From the NCBI GenBank assembly GCA_022575985.1, contig JAKSXM010000237.1:6528501-6592500 (forward strand): a stretch of 64,000 nt of DNA, given 5' to 3'. Origin of the DNA: Anagrus nilaparvatae. Taxonomy: Eukaryota; Arthropoda; Insecta; Hymenoptera; Mymaridae. A program made the translations under genes and the position numbers. Shown here piece after piece: positions 23,767 through 34,589 of the stretch (its first letter is position 1; each line of letters begins with the position of its first letter). The notes under the pieces were generated by a model. The model had not been told where the DNA came from. It ran no database searches and saw only the letters and a list, made by a program, of their open reading frames with translations.

Positions 23767-25565
23767 ATGATGAAGCAAAATAATAATGATCAGGTTCAAA
23801 GCATGCAGGAACCGCCAATGAACAACAACCAACAGGGCCCCCTAGTCCAAACAAACTCAAACGCAGCTGGCCAAGTAGAACAAATGACGCTGGATAAGCT
23901 TAAAGTGACGCCTAAATGGAGAACTCGGTTGCCTAGGCTCATGGAAAATGATGGTATGCAGGATATTCTTGCAAAATACAGTGATGTCCAACAAGCCTAC
24001 AAAGAAACCCAGGCGGCTAAAGGTCTGGACACTGTTAAAGAAGGCTTTATTGCCGAAAAGAAACATTACGGCAATCTTTTGGAGGCCATAATTGAAATGG
24101 AGTATCATTTCGGCTATGTTAAGAAGAACGCGAGCATTGTGCGCTAAAAAATGGAGTCCGCAAGTTTGCCAGCGTAGTGGAGCAGCTGGTATTGATTAAG
24201 GAGCAGCAAACTAAAGCAGTATCTGCGATACATGAAGCCCTCCTTAGAGAAATTAATGGGAAAGGCTCGCTTAAAAGGCCCCGCCCGTTGTCTTCTCCCG
24301 AGAGTTCACCAGAAACTGTGCACACGGCAAAAAGACGAGCGATGAGCCTCCATTGGAAGAAAATTTATCCGACCACGAACGGCAAGATGAAGAGCGCTCA
24401 ATAACCAAAAAAAATAGGAAGGAATTAGAAGAGCAAAGAAGGAAGAAAAAATTGCTTCAGGAAGACGCAAACAGAAAGAGGCTGCAAGATCAACGTGAAG
24501 CGAAGTATTTGCGTGAAAAACTCCTACTGGAAGCAGGGAAAACTCAGGAAGGGCCCAAGGAGCCGAAGCCAAATGAAACGGCTTCCAACCGGTCTCTCAT
24601 GGATCATCAAGACCCAGAGAAACTGGCAAATAACCCTAAGGTAGCCGAGTCTCCTACAGAGACTCAAGTTTCGGAAGATGGCAAAATCCATCAAAGTGAG
24701 CAAAATAATGCAAATGATCCCAAAAGGATCAGCAAGACCGAGAGGAAAAAGAGGAAGAAGCAAAAAAAGCTGTAGCTTCAACAGGGAAAACAGGTACCTA
24801 AAATTCCGGACCAGTTGCAAAAACAGGTCCAGGTAGAAAAAATACCAAACAAAGTGGATGCCTGGGAAAAACCCAAAAAGAAGCAGAAAGCTAAGAGCAA
24901 GAATACTCATCAGCCAAAAAGGCCTGCAGAAACGGGTAGTATCAAGCCGTATAGGCTTAAGTACAAAAAGAGGATGGAGGCCCTACTTATAAAACCAGCA
25001 GCAGGCCAAACGTATGAAGACTCTCCTCAATATTAAATAGAACGTCCAGCTAGAAGATTCTGGGGCTAAAGTCTATCAAATTAGCAAAACGCAAGGCGGC
25101 AGTGTCCTGATCGAGCTAGATTTTATAGCGGACTCGGGGAAACTGCAGGAAGCGATCGAAGCGGTAACGGGTCCTGATTCGAACGTTCGAGATATGATCC
25201 CCATGCTGAAACTCAAAATTCGAGATTTAAATGGGGTCACGAAAGAACAGGAGATCAAGGAGGCTGTTGCCAAGTCAAAAGGTATTGAAAACGGGAAAAA
25301 CCTCCCAATCACCATTTTCAAAACCAAAGGCACTACGAGACAAATGGCAGTAGTAGAATTACTCATGGTTGATGCTCTACACCTGGCCAAAAAGGGGAAA
25401 ATCCAAATTGGCTTGGCCTCAAATAGAGTGTACCTTCGAGCAGATGCAAGGCAATGTTTTAGGTGTCTGGGCTATGGACATAACAAATAAGTCTGTAAAG
25501 ACTCAGACCGAAGAAGAGCGGGCCTCAAATGCGGCGCCATAAAAGAAACGAATGCCAGAAGGAAA
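23767..25565 (+). pseudogene. R1-clade LINE copy D ORF1 (gag-like), ORF2 absent
   Basis: Reading starts MMKQNNNDQVQSMQEPP. Frameshifts occur near 24140, 24335 and 25015, and stops at 24773, near 25040 and at 25488. Residues 95-125 look helical. The middle (24353-24775) is highly charged and lysine/glutamate-rich, with a likely coiled coil and KKRKKQKKL basic end. The conserved core (25050-25490) reads VQLEDSGAKVYQI, KLKIRDLNGVTKEQEIKEAV and ADARQCFRCLGYGHNK, the first zinc knuckle. A second knuckle (GLKCGAIKETNAR) is decayed. This order matches gag proteins of R1/TRAS-type LINEs, which package the RNA. The copy stops near 25580 and no ORF2 follows. This is unlike ordinary 5' truncation, so the 3' part was lost by deletion or interrupted integration. 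Confidence 0.85.
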
Positions 25566-25580
25566 CAACCGAGTGTTTTT

Positions 25581-26296
25581 TTGCAAGAATATAAAAATAA
25601 GTAAGTATTGCAGAAAATTTATTTATTGCTAATGTACGTTTTTCCGATATAATAAAAATATTCCATAACATTGCTGATAATAAATTTAAGATTATACTTT
25701 GTAAGTAAACATTAATATATGAATGTATCAGAAAAGGATAGAGAAGCTATTTTGAGAGAATTTAATGAATTGCCCACGGCTGGACACAAGAGTTAACAGT
25801 CCACTATTCAAAAAATTAGCCAATCTTAATATTGTGATAATTTGAAAAAATGCTGCCAAGTTATTGGCACTATGGTTATTCATTAGCAATAACAAAATAT
25901 TCTTAATGGTCTATTTTACATAACAAAGTATAATGTCATAAGAAAAACTGAGAATCTTTACCTTGATACTGTTACTTTAACATTTCATGGAAAAAATTAA
26001 GTTTTTTACATATATACCAAAAACACAAAATATAAATTCTACACATCAATTAGAAAAAGTAAACACCAAATACGGATTACATTTAATTAATAATAACCAT
26101 GACTACACAGACGACAAAATTAACAATATGCATAAAAATTTAAAACCGATATACTTTTGCAATAAAGGTAAAATTTTGGATAAACTAGAGGAATTTGAAA
26201 TTTATAAAAATACACAAATAAATGCAAATAAATTAATTAATGATAAGTTACTAAATAAAAAAAACGTATTATTTGATAAAATAATAAAAAAACATG
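25581..26296 (+). other. AT-rich sequence with an unrecognised 118-codon frame at 25987-26343
   Basis: Translation near 25720 (SEKDREAILREFNELPTAG) and from 25987 (MEKIKFFTYIPKTQNINSTH, then KLINDKLLNKKNVLFDKIIK) is asparagine/lysine-rich. Both could be old transposon coding sequence, but I recognise neither. The second frame is cut at 26297 by an LTR element, and its last residues come from that element. Confidence 0.35.
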
Positions 26297-27044
26297 TGTT
26301 ACGTATCCTGAGGTTTTATCCGAGGATACGTAATAATAAATAATTAATAAAATATAAATATATCCCGGGGATGTTGAGTGCCCCAGGTATTTTATACTTA
26401 TGTTGATATAGATGTTGAGTTGTTGATGTAGAGTTGAGTTCGAGTTGATGTTGACCTCGAGTTCTGAAGCTGGAGGAACTTAACTAAGTTAAGTTCACGA
26501 TTATAGAAGGACTTATTTAAATAACTGATAACTCCTTAGTTATATGTGACTATTACTTTATTAATTATAATAAAAAACGGTTAAGTCAATAAGTCAAATG
26601 TTAATCACAAGTCTCCTAAACTAGACCTGATGTTAATAGGCCAGTTATCATGGGAGGACTCGGAGTAACTGAATTTAGGGCAGTTACGGGTATATTATAT
26701 AAACTAATTAGTAACTGCCCAGGTACTTGAATTTAGGTGGGATCGTCCAATACGCGGAAGCGTCGGTCAAGTCACGTCCAATTAACGAAAGCGTCCCTGA
26801 TTAATTTGGGGGAAATCGAGAAGGGGATTTATGCAACTAAAATATTTGGCAATGCGTCATTAATGACCTTCGATTATATATTTTATGCCAATTGTCGCGA
26901 GCCGGATCTGAATTGGTGAAATATTATATTAAGGAATTTATAAAAAGTGTCTAATATACGCTGGCTATGTGGAGTGCAGGAAATGCAAGCATGTTAGCTC
27001 GATTTACGAGCTAACATAAGCAATAATAAATTAAATATATAAAA
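26297..27044 (-). repeat. 3' LTR (left copy, truncated by about 50 bp)
   Basis: Identical by eye to 28016-28764, including a 60-codon chance frame present in both (26737-26919 and 28456-28638). It carries a strong hairpin at its outer end (TTACGTATCC / GGATACGTAA) and another near the inner end (GTTAGCTCG / CGAGCTAAC). Confidence 0.8.
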
Positions 27045-27487
27045 AATAAATTTATAGTATGCATGATTAAAAAGGTCAGTATCTTATATTGAATAGAAAA
27101 AATTTTATTAATTTTATATGAAAAAGGTCGGATGGTTGAAGTATAGTTAAGTATATTTATTTATACTAGGGTTCTATAAAAAAAAATATTTTTGAATTTT
27201 GATACGTAAAGCCAATGTACCTTTAGGCATCAGAAATCATGAAGTTTAAAAATATGTATTGTGAATATAAATTTTGTTTATTATTTTTTTTTTTAATGAT
27301 ATAATTTTTTTAAAAAATTGTTTTGCCGTAATAAGGGTAACAGATGGATAGAAATGCTGCGATGGTCCAGATATTCATTATGTTAGCTTGACAGCTAGGC
27401 TTGCGGCTTCGATAAATAGCTTGGCTTACGGCTTGGCAAGAGTAGATTCCAGAGATGGTGAATATGGTATAACGGCTTTAAATAATT

Positions 27488-27694
27488 TCAAAGATCTTTA
27501 GATTTTGATTGATTAGAGTTGATTTCTTCGTTGGATTCGATAGTATAATTTACAGTCACTATTACTTTGCTATTTGACTTGTTTGTTGATAGTATTTCGT
27601 ATTTTGAAATTTTAAATTTTTCTTTTACTTTTCCTTTACAGTTTTGGCAATTAGGATATTTGCAGGTATAATAGCGTTGGCCTTTCTTTGCCAT
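27488..27694 (-). CDS. Small cysteine-containing protein inside the LTR element, unrecognised
   Basis: A 68-residue frame starts MAKKGQRYYTCKYPNCQNCK and ends EINSNQSKSKDL. The N-terminus is basic with C-x4-C-x2-C spacing, resembling half of a zinc-binding motif, followed by a short beta-like stretch and a polar tail. It is the only frame of any size between the LTRs and lies in the orientation implied by the primer-binding site. It may be the remnant of a gag or a captured host gene, or chance. No function is assigned. Confidence 0.35.
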   Translation of the reverse strand: MAKKGQRYYTCKYPNCQNCKGKVKEKFKISKYEILSTNKSNSKVIVTVNYTIESNEEINSNQSKSKDL

Positions 27695-28015
27695 ATACTG
27701 TAAATAAATATTATCTTGATAGGAAATGTGCTCCTATACCTTGTTACTGGTTGTTGGTTTCCTCTGATGTTAATGTTGTGGTATAACGGCTTAAATTGTC
27801 ATTGATGATCTTCAGTATTTTGATTGATTAGAACTGGATGATTACTTCCGTATTTTATTGTTACAGTTGTACTTTTGTTTCTTCTTTTATTTCTCTTTTG
27901 TTGATATAATTTTATATTTTTATTTGTTTTCTCGTTTTCATAAAATCTAGATAATTATTTGATATTTGATCCTACTATTCCTTCAAACCAGCTTTCCACT
28001 TGGGGAGCCAATTTC

Positions 28016-28814
28016 TGTTACGTATCCTGAGGTTTTATCCGAGGATACGTAATAATAAATAATTAATAAAATATAAATATATCCCGGGGATGTTGAGTGC
28101 CCCAGGTATTTTATACTTATGTTGATATAGATGTTGAGTTGTTGATGTAGAGTTGAGTTCGAGTTGATGTTGACCTCGAGTTCTGAAGCTGGAGGAACTT
28201 AACTAAGTTAAGTTCACGATTATAGAAGGACTTATTTAAATAACTGATAACTCCTTAGTTATATGTGACTATTACTTTATTAATTATAATAAAAAACGGT
28301 TAAGTCAATAAGTCAAATGTTAATCACAAGTCTCCTAAACTAGACCTGATGTTAATAGGCCAGTTATCATGGGAGGACTCGGAGTAACTGAATTTAGGGC
28401 AGTTACGGGTATATTATATAAACTAATTAGTAACTGCCCAGGTACTTGAATTTAGGTGGGATCGTCCAATACGCGGAAGCGTCGGTCAAGTCACGTCCAA
28501 TTAACGAAAGCGTCCCTGATTAATTTGGGGGAAATCGAGAAGGGGATTTATGCAACTAAAATATTTGGCAATGCGTCATTAATGACCTTCGATTATATAT
28601 TTTATGCCAATTGTCGCGAGCCGGATCTGAATTGGTGAAATATTATATTAAGGAATTTATAAAAAGTGTCTAATATACGCTGGCTATGTGGAGTGCAGGA
28701 AATGCAAGCATGTTAGCTCGATTTACGAGCTAACATAAGCAATAATAAATTAAATATATAAATATTAAAGAATGCGGGTATGATAGATCGAATTATGATC
28801 TATCATACGTAACA
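28016..28814 (-). repeat. 5' LTR (right copy, full length, 799 bp)
   Basis: Shares 26297-27044 as its first 748 bp on the plus strand, then adds about 50 bp with a GATAGATCG / ATGATCTATC palindrome and the terminal ACGTAACA. The TGTTACG-CGTAACA termini and adjacent CATG duplicate fix the element boundary. Confidence 0.8.
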
Positions 28815-28818
28815 CATG

Positions 28819-29173
28819 TTATATAATAAAAAATAAGAAAAAGCAAATATAAAAAATAAAAAGAATTGGAAATAGAATAAACGAATTAAAAAAAATATTT
28901 TATATATTAACTTCCTCCTATGGAGTACTTGTACATTAGAAAAAACAGATGTGATTTCAAACACTTATAAAAAATTTTTTTTAATTCTTTATTACATTAT
29001 AAAACTAGAAATAATTTAAAAATCTTCATAATATAAAATCTTCATATGTATACAAAATAAATATTCAAAAAAATTTTTTTCATTTAGTCATAAAATAATT
29101 GTGATCTTATAATACAGACATAATCTTAAGTTACAATATCATATTTAAATGTTTTAAATAAATTTAGTTTAAT
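28819..29173. other. AT-rich, nothing recognised
   Basis: A/T runs and no coding frame. Likely the continuation of the sequence split by the LTR element. Confidence 0.5.
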
Positions 29174-29231
29174 TATAATACAGACCTGATGACGGGAATT
29201 TATTCCTGAAACTAGTCATCTAATTATTATA
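29174..29231 (+). ncRNA. Hammerhead ribozyme-like motif
   Basis: CTGATGA at 29186-29192 is followed by a stem GGGAA/TTCCT (29194-29207, loop TTTA, one extra C at 29193), GAAA at 29208-29211, a minimal third stem C-TA-G and GTC at 29215-29217. An outer stem is possible: AGA (82-84) with TCT (19-21), then TATAATA (74-80) with TATTATA (25-31) after an internal loop. This is the type I hammerhead layout with a tiny stem III, as known from Penelope-like elements and retrozymes. Deviations are the extra C after the core and a C-A mismatch next to the cleavage site. Activity is unproven. Confidence 0.5.
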
Positions 29232-29344
29232 CAAAAATAAGTTGTAAAAAGAAGGATCAATAAATAAATTAAAATAAATATGTTTTGATTTAATTAATTA
29301 AAAATATCAAAAAAAAGAAGATTTTTCTACACTAGTACATACCC
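29232..29344. other. AT-rich spacer
   Basis: A/T-rich filler with short ATTTAATT repeats; no frame or site. Confidence 0.4.
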
Positions 29345-29490
29345 AGACAGCGCAAAACGTCGATTCGACGTCAAAGCGTAGTCAAGTCGACGTCGAAAAC
29401 AAGTCGAGATTTTGTCGAGTTTTTCCGTCGCCATTTGGTCGACACAAAGTCGGCTGCAGGTCGAATTTACGTCAGCTCGACGTTATAATA
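29345..29490. repeat. Cluster of TCGACGT-type palindromic words
   Basis: Within 140 bp the words GTCGATTCGACGTC, TCGACGTCGA, GTCGAG, GTCGACA, GGTCGAAT and GCTCGACGTT recur in both orientations. GC content and CpG density are far above the flanks. It has the look of one end of a repeated element, but no partner end is visible. Confidence 0.5.
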
Positions 29491-31049
29491 TAAAAAAGCA
29501 AAAAATTATTATTTTCTTATTTCTTCATAATTATATTATTATTTTATGATTAATCAAATTAACATTAAATAAAATACACAAATTTATAAAATTTTTTTTT
29601 AATTTTAAATTATCAACAACAAAATATTAACATATAATTTTTATTTATAAATACATATTAAGTTATAAAGCATACATAAACTTATTGGCTTTGGAACATG
29701 CTATAGTCAGTCCATTAATTTCCTTCAACAAACTACAGTACCTGTAACAGAAAAAAAATTTATGATAAAAATATTAGATAAATTAACATCAATAACAACA
29801 AATTTTAACAAGCTTATATTATAATATACATTAAGTTACACATCCCACATAGCGTGAAAAGTTTTCACAACATTCTTAAAACGTTTCCAAAAAATTTATA
29901 AAATATTAAAAAACGATTAGAAAACGTTTAATGTCCGCTTTGAAAGATTTTGAAAAAATAACTTAAGGAAGTGGTTTTTAATTAAAAAAACGACAACCTA
30001 AGGAATATGACTTACATCCACATAACCTAAGAAAGTGGTCTATAATAAAAAATCTACACCACAAGCCGTACACCTTCATAACCCACATAAGTAGTTGTCA
30101 TAAAATATAAAAAAACTACATCCCCGGCTTTATACCGATATAACATGAAGGTTACTTTGCCAAACGTACGGATGACTAGACACGTCCAGTAAAAAACTTG
30201 ATACGAATTTAGAAAATGGTGTCGAAATGAGCCTTAGTAGTCATCATTGACATTCATAAGTAAGCAAAAAAATTTTAAGACAAGTCTATGTCAGAGATGG
30301 AAGATATTAGTCTGAGGTCGTAGTCATAATGCATACCCGTGTATGCTTAGCGCTAAAAATTACCTTAGTTGATTCTCAAATTTGTGAGTAGGTGCCGTAA
30401 TGAGCTTAAATAGATATCATTGTAGAACATTTATAAGTATAAGCAAAAAAACTTTTAGACAAAAACTATGTCAAAAATGAGAGATATTAGCCTCATACCG
30501 AGCCTTCTCTGCAGTCTGTGTATGCTTAGTGGCCAAAATACTTTAGTAAGCGCGAAATTTTAAATTAAAAGATTAAAATATTTAATTTTTTTAATTTTTT
30601 TATTTTTTAAATTATACTAAATTATTCAAAACTAATCAGAAAATGGTCTAAAAAACCATTTCAAAATAAAATAAAAAAAAAACTTTTTCCGCCCCGTGAA
30701 ACGATCGAAAAAAACTCGTTTTCTCCCCACTGAGAAAGAAAAATTGAATTTTATCCATGTGAGCAAGAAAAGAATGCCCCAGATCATAGTTTATCGTCCT
30801 CGCTCTGGCACCCACATTTCAAATTGGCCTTGAATGTGGCCAATTTTCGCCAAAATTCACTAGATTTTTAGAATAAAAAAAATACTTTTAAGAGTAGAGG
30901 GTGCGCTGAAACCAAATCTGGCATCCAAATTTAAAAATTCAAAATGGCGGCCTCAAAGTTCGCCAATTTTTAAAAAATAGCCAAATTTGAGTGCAATTTT
31001 TAGCGAAACACAAACAGCAAATTGATAAGATATCTTGGGGAAAAAAACG
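29491..31049. repeat. AT-rich sequence with diverged tandem duplications
   Basis: Around 29960-30130 a unit of about 60 bp (ACATCCACATAACCTAAG and variants) recurs about three times. Around 30220-30360 and 30395-30540 a unit with AGCAAAAAAA, TTTTAAGACAAG or TTTTAGACAAAA, TATGTCA, GAGATATTAG and GTGTATGCTTAG is duplicated. No coding frame. Confidence 0.5.
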
Positions 31050-31080
31050 ACACGTCAAGCCTTACACTAGCGTAATCTAA

Positions 31081-31258
31081 AGGCTCACACACAAACTCAT
31101 GGGCACGAGAAAAAAAGCACACGAACACGAGCAATATTGAACAGTGTGGGATTAATATTTTTAATTTCTCCTCTTTAGCCCCTCCATTCTAACTCCCACT
31201 ATATTCTACTTTTACTCGTGTGCTTTTTGCTCGTGCCCATGAGTTTGTGTGTGAGCCT
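31081..31258. mobile_element. 178-bp MITE with TAA target duplication (PIF/Harbinger style)
   Basis: AGGCTCACACACAAACTCAT continues to GGGCACGAG and returns in reverse complement at 31228-31258. TAA lies on both sides (31078-31080 and 31259-31261). Three-bp TWA-type duplications are the signature of PIF/Harbinger elements. The centre has no coding frame. Similar 26-bp direct repeats (GTCAAGCCTTACACTAGC) lie outside at 31052 and 31291, showing the MITE entered an older tandem array. Confidence 0.8.
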
Positions 31259-31319
31259 TAAGGAAATAGGCTATATTAAAAAAACGACAAGTCAAGCCTT
31301 ACACTAGCATTAATTGCTC

Positions 31320-32640
31320 TAAATTTATCTTTGGGGGTTTTTGAGGCTGCTGTTTTCAAATATGAATTTAAGAAAATCATGAAATTTCATCTAGGGGTAG
31401 AAAATTGGAGTGAAAAGGGGTGCTTTTTAACATGGAACATGTTCATTGGATATTTGAAAAAGTTTAGCTCGCAGGGGGGGGGTGAAAAATTGACGCTTTT
31501 AGGGGGGTGGGTCAAAAATTGACACTTTTAGGGGGGTTTCAAAAATTGACGTTTTTAGGGGGAAGGACATGAAAAATTGACGCATTTAGGGGTGGGGTCA
31601 AAAATTGACGTTTTTAGGGGGGGGGGTCAGAAATTGACGCTTTTAGGGGGGGGGGGTGAAATGGACTTAGAATATTTTTGATTTAGGGACTTAGAATAAT
31701 TTGAATTGGGAGTCAGGCCTTGATAACAACAAAAACTTAGAATACTTTAAGTTTATGGACTTAGCATAATTTATATTTCAGGATTTATTGTAATTTCAGT
31801 TTTTGGATTTATTACTGTTATGAGTAAACATGTTCCATGCTCGTTGGTTGTGTAGTTACACAAACCGGTTATAAATTTTTTTTAAAAGTCTTTATTCTTA
31901 CTGGAAAACCTATATCGGGGGTTTTCGAGATTACTGATTTCAAATATGAACTCAAAAAAATCATAAAACTTCATCTAGGTGTGGAAAATAAGTGTAAAAG
32001 GGATGAAAAATCAATTTTTATAAAAGGATTCATTTTTTCTTAAAAAGATCCGTCGGGGGATTTTTGAGGTTGCTGATTTCCAATACAACCATAAAAAATT
32101 ATAAAAACTTTATTTATATGTGGAAAATTAGAATGAAAAGGATCAAAAAATCAATTTTTATAAAAGGCATAATTTTTACTTGGAATAATGTATCGGAGGG
32201 TTTTTTGATGTTGTTAATTTCAAATATAACTTAAAAATTCATAAAATTTAATCTAAGGGTATAAAATTGTAAAATCGAAGGATAAGTTGTGAAAGGTTGT
32301 AGTTTGGATAATTAAATTTGATAACCAAATAACGTTTTTTACTAACGCTTTTTTTGGTTTGCTGATCTCATATTTGAACATGAAAAAATGAAAAAAATTA
32401 GCTTTGGAGTATAAAATCTTATTTGCTAAGGGTTGGAAGGAATGAAAGATTTTAGTTTTCTTATAACTTCAATTTTATAAAAAAAAAATTACTAAGGTTC
32501 TTTTGGTTACTGTTCTCAAATTTTAACATGAAAAAAAAAACAAAAAAATTAAACATTGGGTAGAAAAATCCAAATTCTTTAAAAAGGGTTAGTCTAAAGT
32601 TTTGAAAAAAATAAGTAGGTTTACCTTAATTTTTGTTTTA
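31320..32640 (+). repeat. Diverged tandem array of about 120-bp units
   Basis: Units share GGGGTTTTTGAGG, CTGCTGTTTTCAAATATGAA, AAAATCATGAAATTTCATCT and TGGAAAATTGGAGTGAAAAG. Recognisable units start near 31335, 31915, 32055, 32200, 32350 and 32500, each more altered. A Helentron-like element (31431-31870) sits within the array. Confidence 0.6.
31431..31870 (+). mobile_element. Helentron-like (HINE) element copy 1 with G-rich minisatellite
   Basis: CATGGAACATGTT at 31431 is mirrored by AACATGTTCCATG at 31827-31839. A terminal hairpin GGTTGTGTA-GT-TACACAAACC follows at 31846-31866. Between them is a minisatellite (31480-31665, about seven units of GGGGGGTCAAAAATTGACGC type). A second copy with the same ends is at 59391-60600. 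Subterminal inverted repeats, a central tandem repeat, a 3' hairpin and no target duplication are the layout of DINE/HINE elements moved by Helentron-class Rep-helicases. No Rep or helicase is encoded here. Confidence 0.65.
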
Positions 32641-34053
32641 AATATAAAAATTATTTAATTACAAAGTATTATAATAATGGAATCCTATTAACGTAAAAGA
32701 TACCTAGAATAAATAATGAGACTATTTTTATGAACTATTTTTTTATAACTATTGCAATGTCATATTTTTTTATGACTATTGGTTAAGCAAAATATCTAAC
32801 ACGGGCGGCCTGAATACCAGTTGAGGAGGTCCAAAATGTTGATAAAAACTGATATTACCCCCTGAAAATATATACTTTTTAGGTTCAGAAAATACCTGAG
32901 AAATCGTCAGACCTGCTGCGCTTTCAGAAAAAACAATAAATTAATATTTTTAATAAATTCACATATTTAAGAATTATTAGTTTTTATTTAAATTACATAA
33001 ATAACAAAAATAAAATTCATTTGTTTATTAAAGTTTATTGTATTTGAAAAATACATTACAACACATATTTTACTGCTTCTCTATGCGTATTCTAATATTT
33101 TAAATAGGATAATTTCATTTTATTATGTCTATAGGCTGATTCAATGTGAAACGTACGTTGACTTGCAGATGGGGTCTTCCGATTGAACTGAATCTTAGCA
33201 CAGGTGATTATACATATAAAATGTCCTCACTCTCCAAATTTTACGTCGTAAAATTGCTTCTAACTATCTCTTTGAATTTTTGAAAATTTGAACCAATTTT
33301 TAAGCTCTCAGCCACCAACGTTTGCTTCATTAGATAAATACAGCGGTTCCGGCTGTAGCTCATAATTCAAAACCCGTTACTTCAAATAACTTCAAACTGG
33401 GGTTGGAGACAGAGTATTCCATATATTTTCATCTGGTACTAATATGGGTTTGACTATTTTCATATAGGGAAAAGTTATACCCATAATTAGTAAAATTTTC
33501 CAATTTTGAAAATGCATATTTAGTGAAAAAAGCTTTATTTTTAGGCAAATTTAGGCAAAACCGACTTCATATGTAAAATTTATCATAAGATAAATTTTTT
33601 TTCAATGCCCTTAAACCTTTTTTATTCATATATATAGTCAATTCTACAAAATTAGACTTTTTATAAAAAACTATTCAAATAATTCTTAGTGAAAATGACC
33701 TAAACGGAAAACAGAAGTCTGGAATTTTAAAAAATCAAATTTGCCTGGATTTAGTATGTTAAAATATGACGTGCCAATTTTTATGGTTCTGGGTTGAAAA
33801 CTATTGAAATAGCAGCTCTTTTTTGAATTAAAAATATTTTCAAGTTTTTTAAGAAATAATCTGAAAATTTTCTATTTTTCTAACGCACGTGGCACATCCA
33901 AAAAAACCTTCTTTTTAGAAAACAGAGTGGCCCTCACGTACTCTGCTACTTTGTTCTAATTTTCAGGACTTCATACACTCTCCTGGAAAAACGAGAAAAT
34001 ATCACCAAGTAAACGAGTTATCTTTGAGTTTCTCATTTATAAAGCAGAAATCA
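32641..34053. other. AT-rich sequence, no gene recognised
   Basis: No frame above background and no clear repeat unit. Moderately complex patches at 33120-33440 and 33880-33980 contain no recognisable motif. Confidence 0.45.
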
Positions 34054-34252
34054 TAATTTAGAACGTGACTTTTACGAGCATAATTTGTTGTTTATTAATT
34101 TTTAAAAAACATTAATCCAACGTTTCGATTACAATGTAATCTTTTTCAAGGCTGGAATAATATATGACATTAGTTTACCATAAATATACATGTTTTTTAA
34201 AAATTAATAAACAACAAATTATGCTCGTAAAAGTCACGTTCTAAATTATTAA
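34054..34252. mobile_element. Small foldback (about 60-bp arms)
   Basis: AATTTAGAACGTGACTTTTA at about 34054 continues to AAAAAACAT (34111) and returns in reverse complement at 34189-34250. The loop contains CCAACGTTTCGATTACAATG and CTTTTTCAAGGCTGG. On the minus strand this is CCTTGAA, a perfect GATTAC/GTAATC stem and GAAACGTTGG, another hammerhead-like module. Confidence 0.7.
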
Positions 34253-34589
34253 ATTAAACTTCACTCCTTAATATCGAGCGATAAATAAAATTTGAATAAT
34301 TATTTAAATAAATTATCAGAAAGCATAAGATTTCTCGTTTACAAAAAAGAAATAGCGTCGGCGAGGGTCCCAAAAAGAAAAATCTTAAAAAAAAAACATT
34401 TTTAAAACGAGAAATATCAAGTTTTCTCGTTTTGTAAATCCGGCGCGATTATACTATAGTAAAAAGGTGCGAAGGAATGCTGCAGTGTTGCAGACAATTC
34501 ACTTACAAATATTTAAACTACAAAAGTACAAATATATTATTTTTAATTATATAAATAAATAATTTTTTGTTATTTAATATGCTAGCAAC

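Larger units (their letters stand above)
26297..28814 (-). mobile_element. Short LTR retrotransposon without gag-pol (TRIM/LARD-like)
   Basis: The element starts TGTTACGTA and ends TACGTAACA, flanked by CATG at 26293-26296 and 28815-28818 (4-bp target duplication). Direct repeats at 26297-27044 and 28016-28764 look identical over about 748 bp. Reading on the minus strand, the right repeat is the full 5' LTR (28814-28016, 799 bp), followed at 28013 by ATTGGCTCCCCAAGTGGAAA, which resembles a primer-binding site. The left (3') LTR lacks about 50 bp of its start. The internal region is only about 970 bp and holds one small frame. Near-identical LTRs indicate a recent insertion mobilised in trans. 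Confidence 0.8.

Noticed and set aside
26737..28638. Two identical 60-codon plus-strand frames as duplicated genes
   Set aside because: They lie at the same place in the two LTRs and run opposite to the orientation implied by the primer-binding site; chance frames.
29345..29490. CRISPR-like array
   Set aside because: The repeated words have no fixed unit length or spacers, and the context is eukaryotic transposon DNA.
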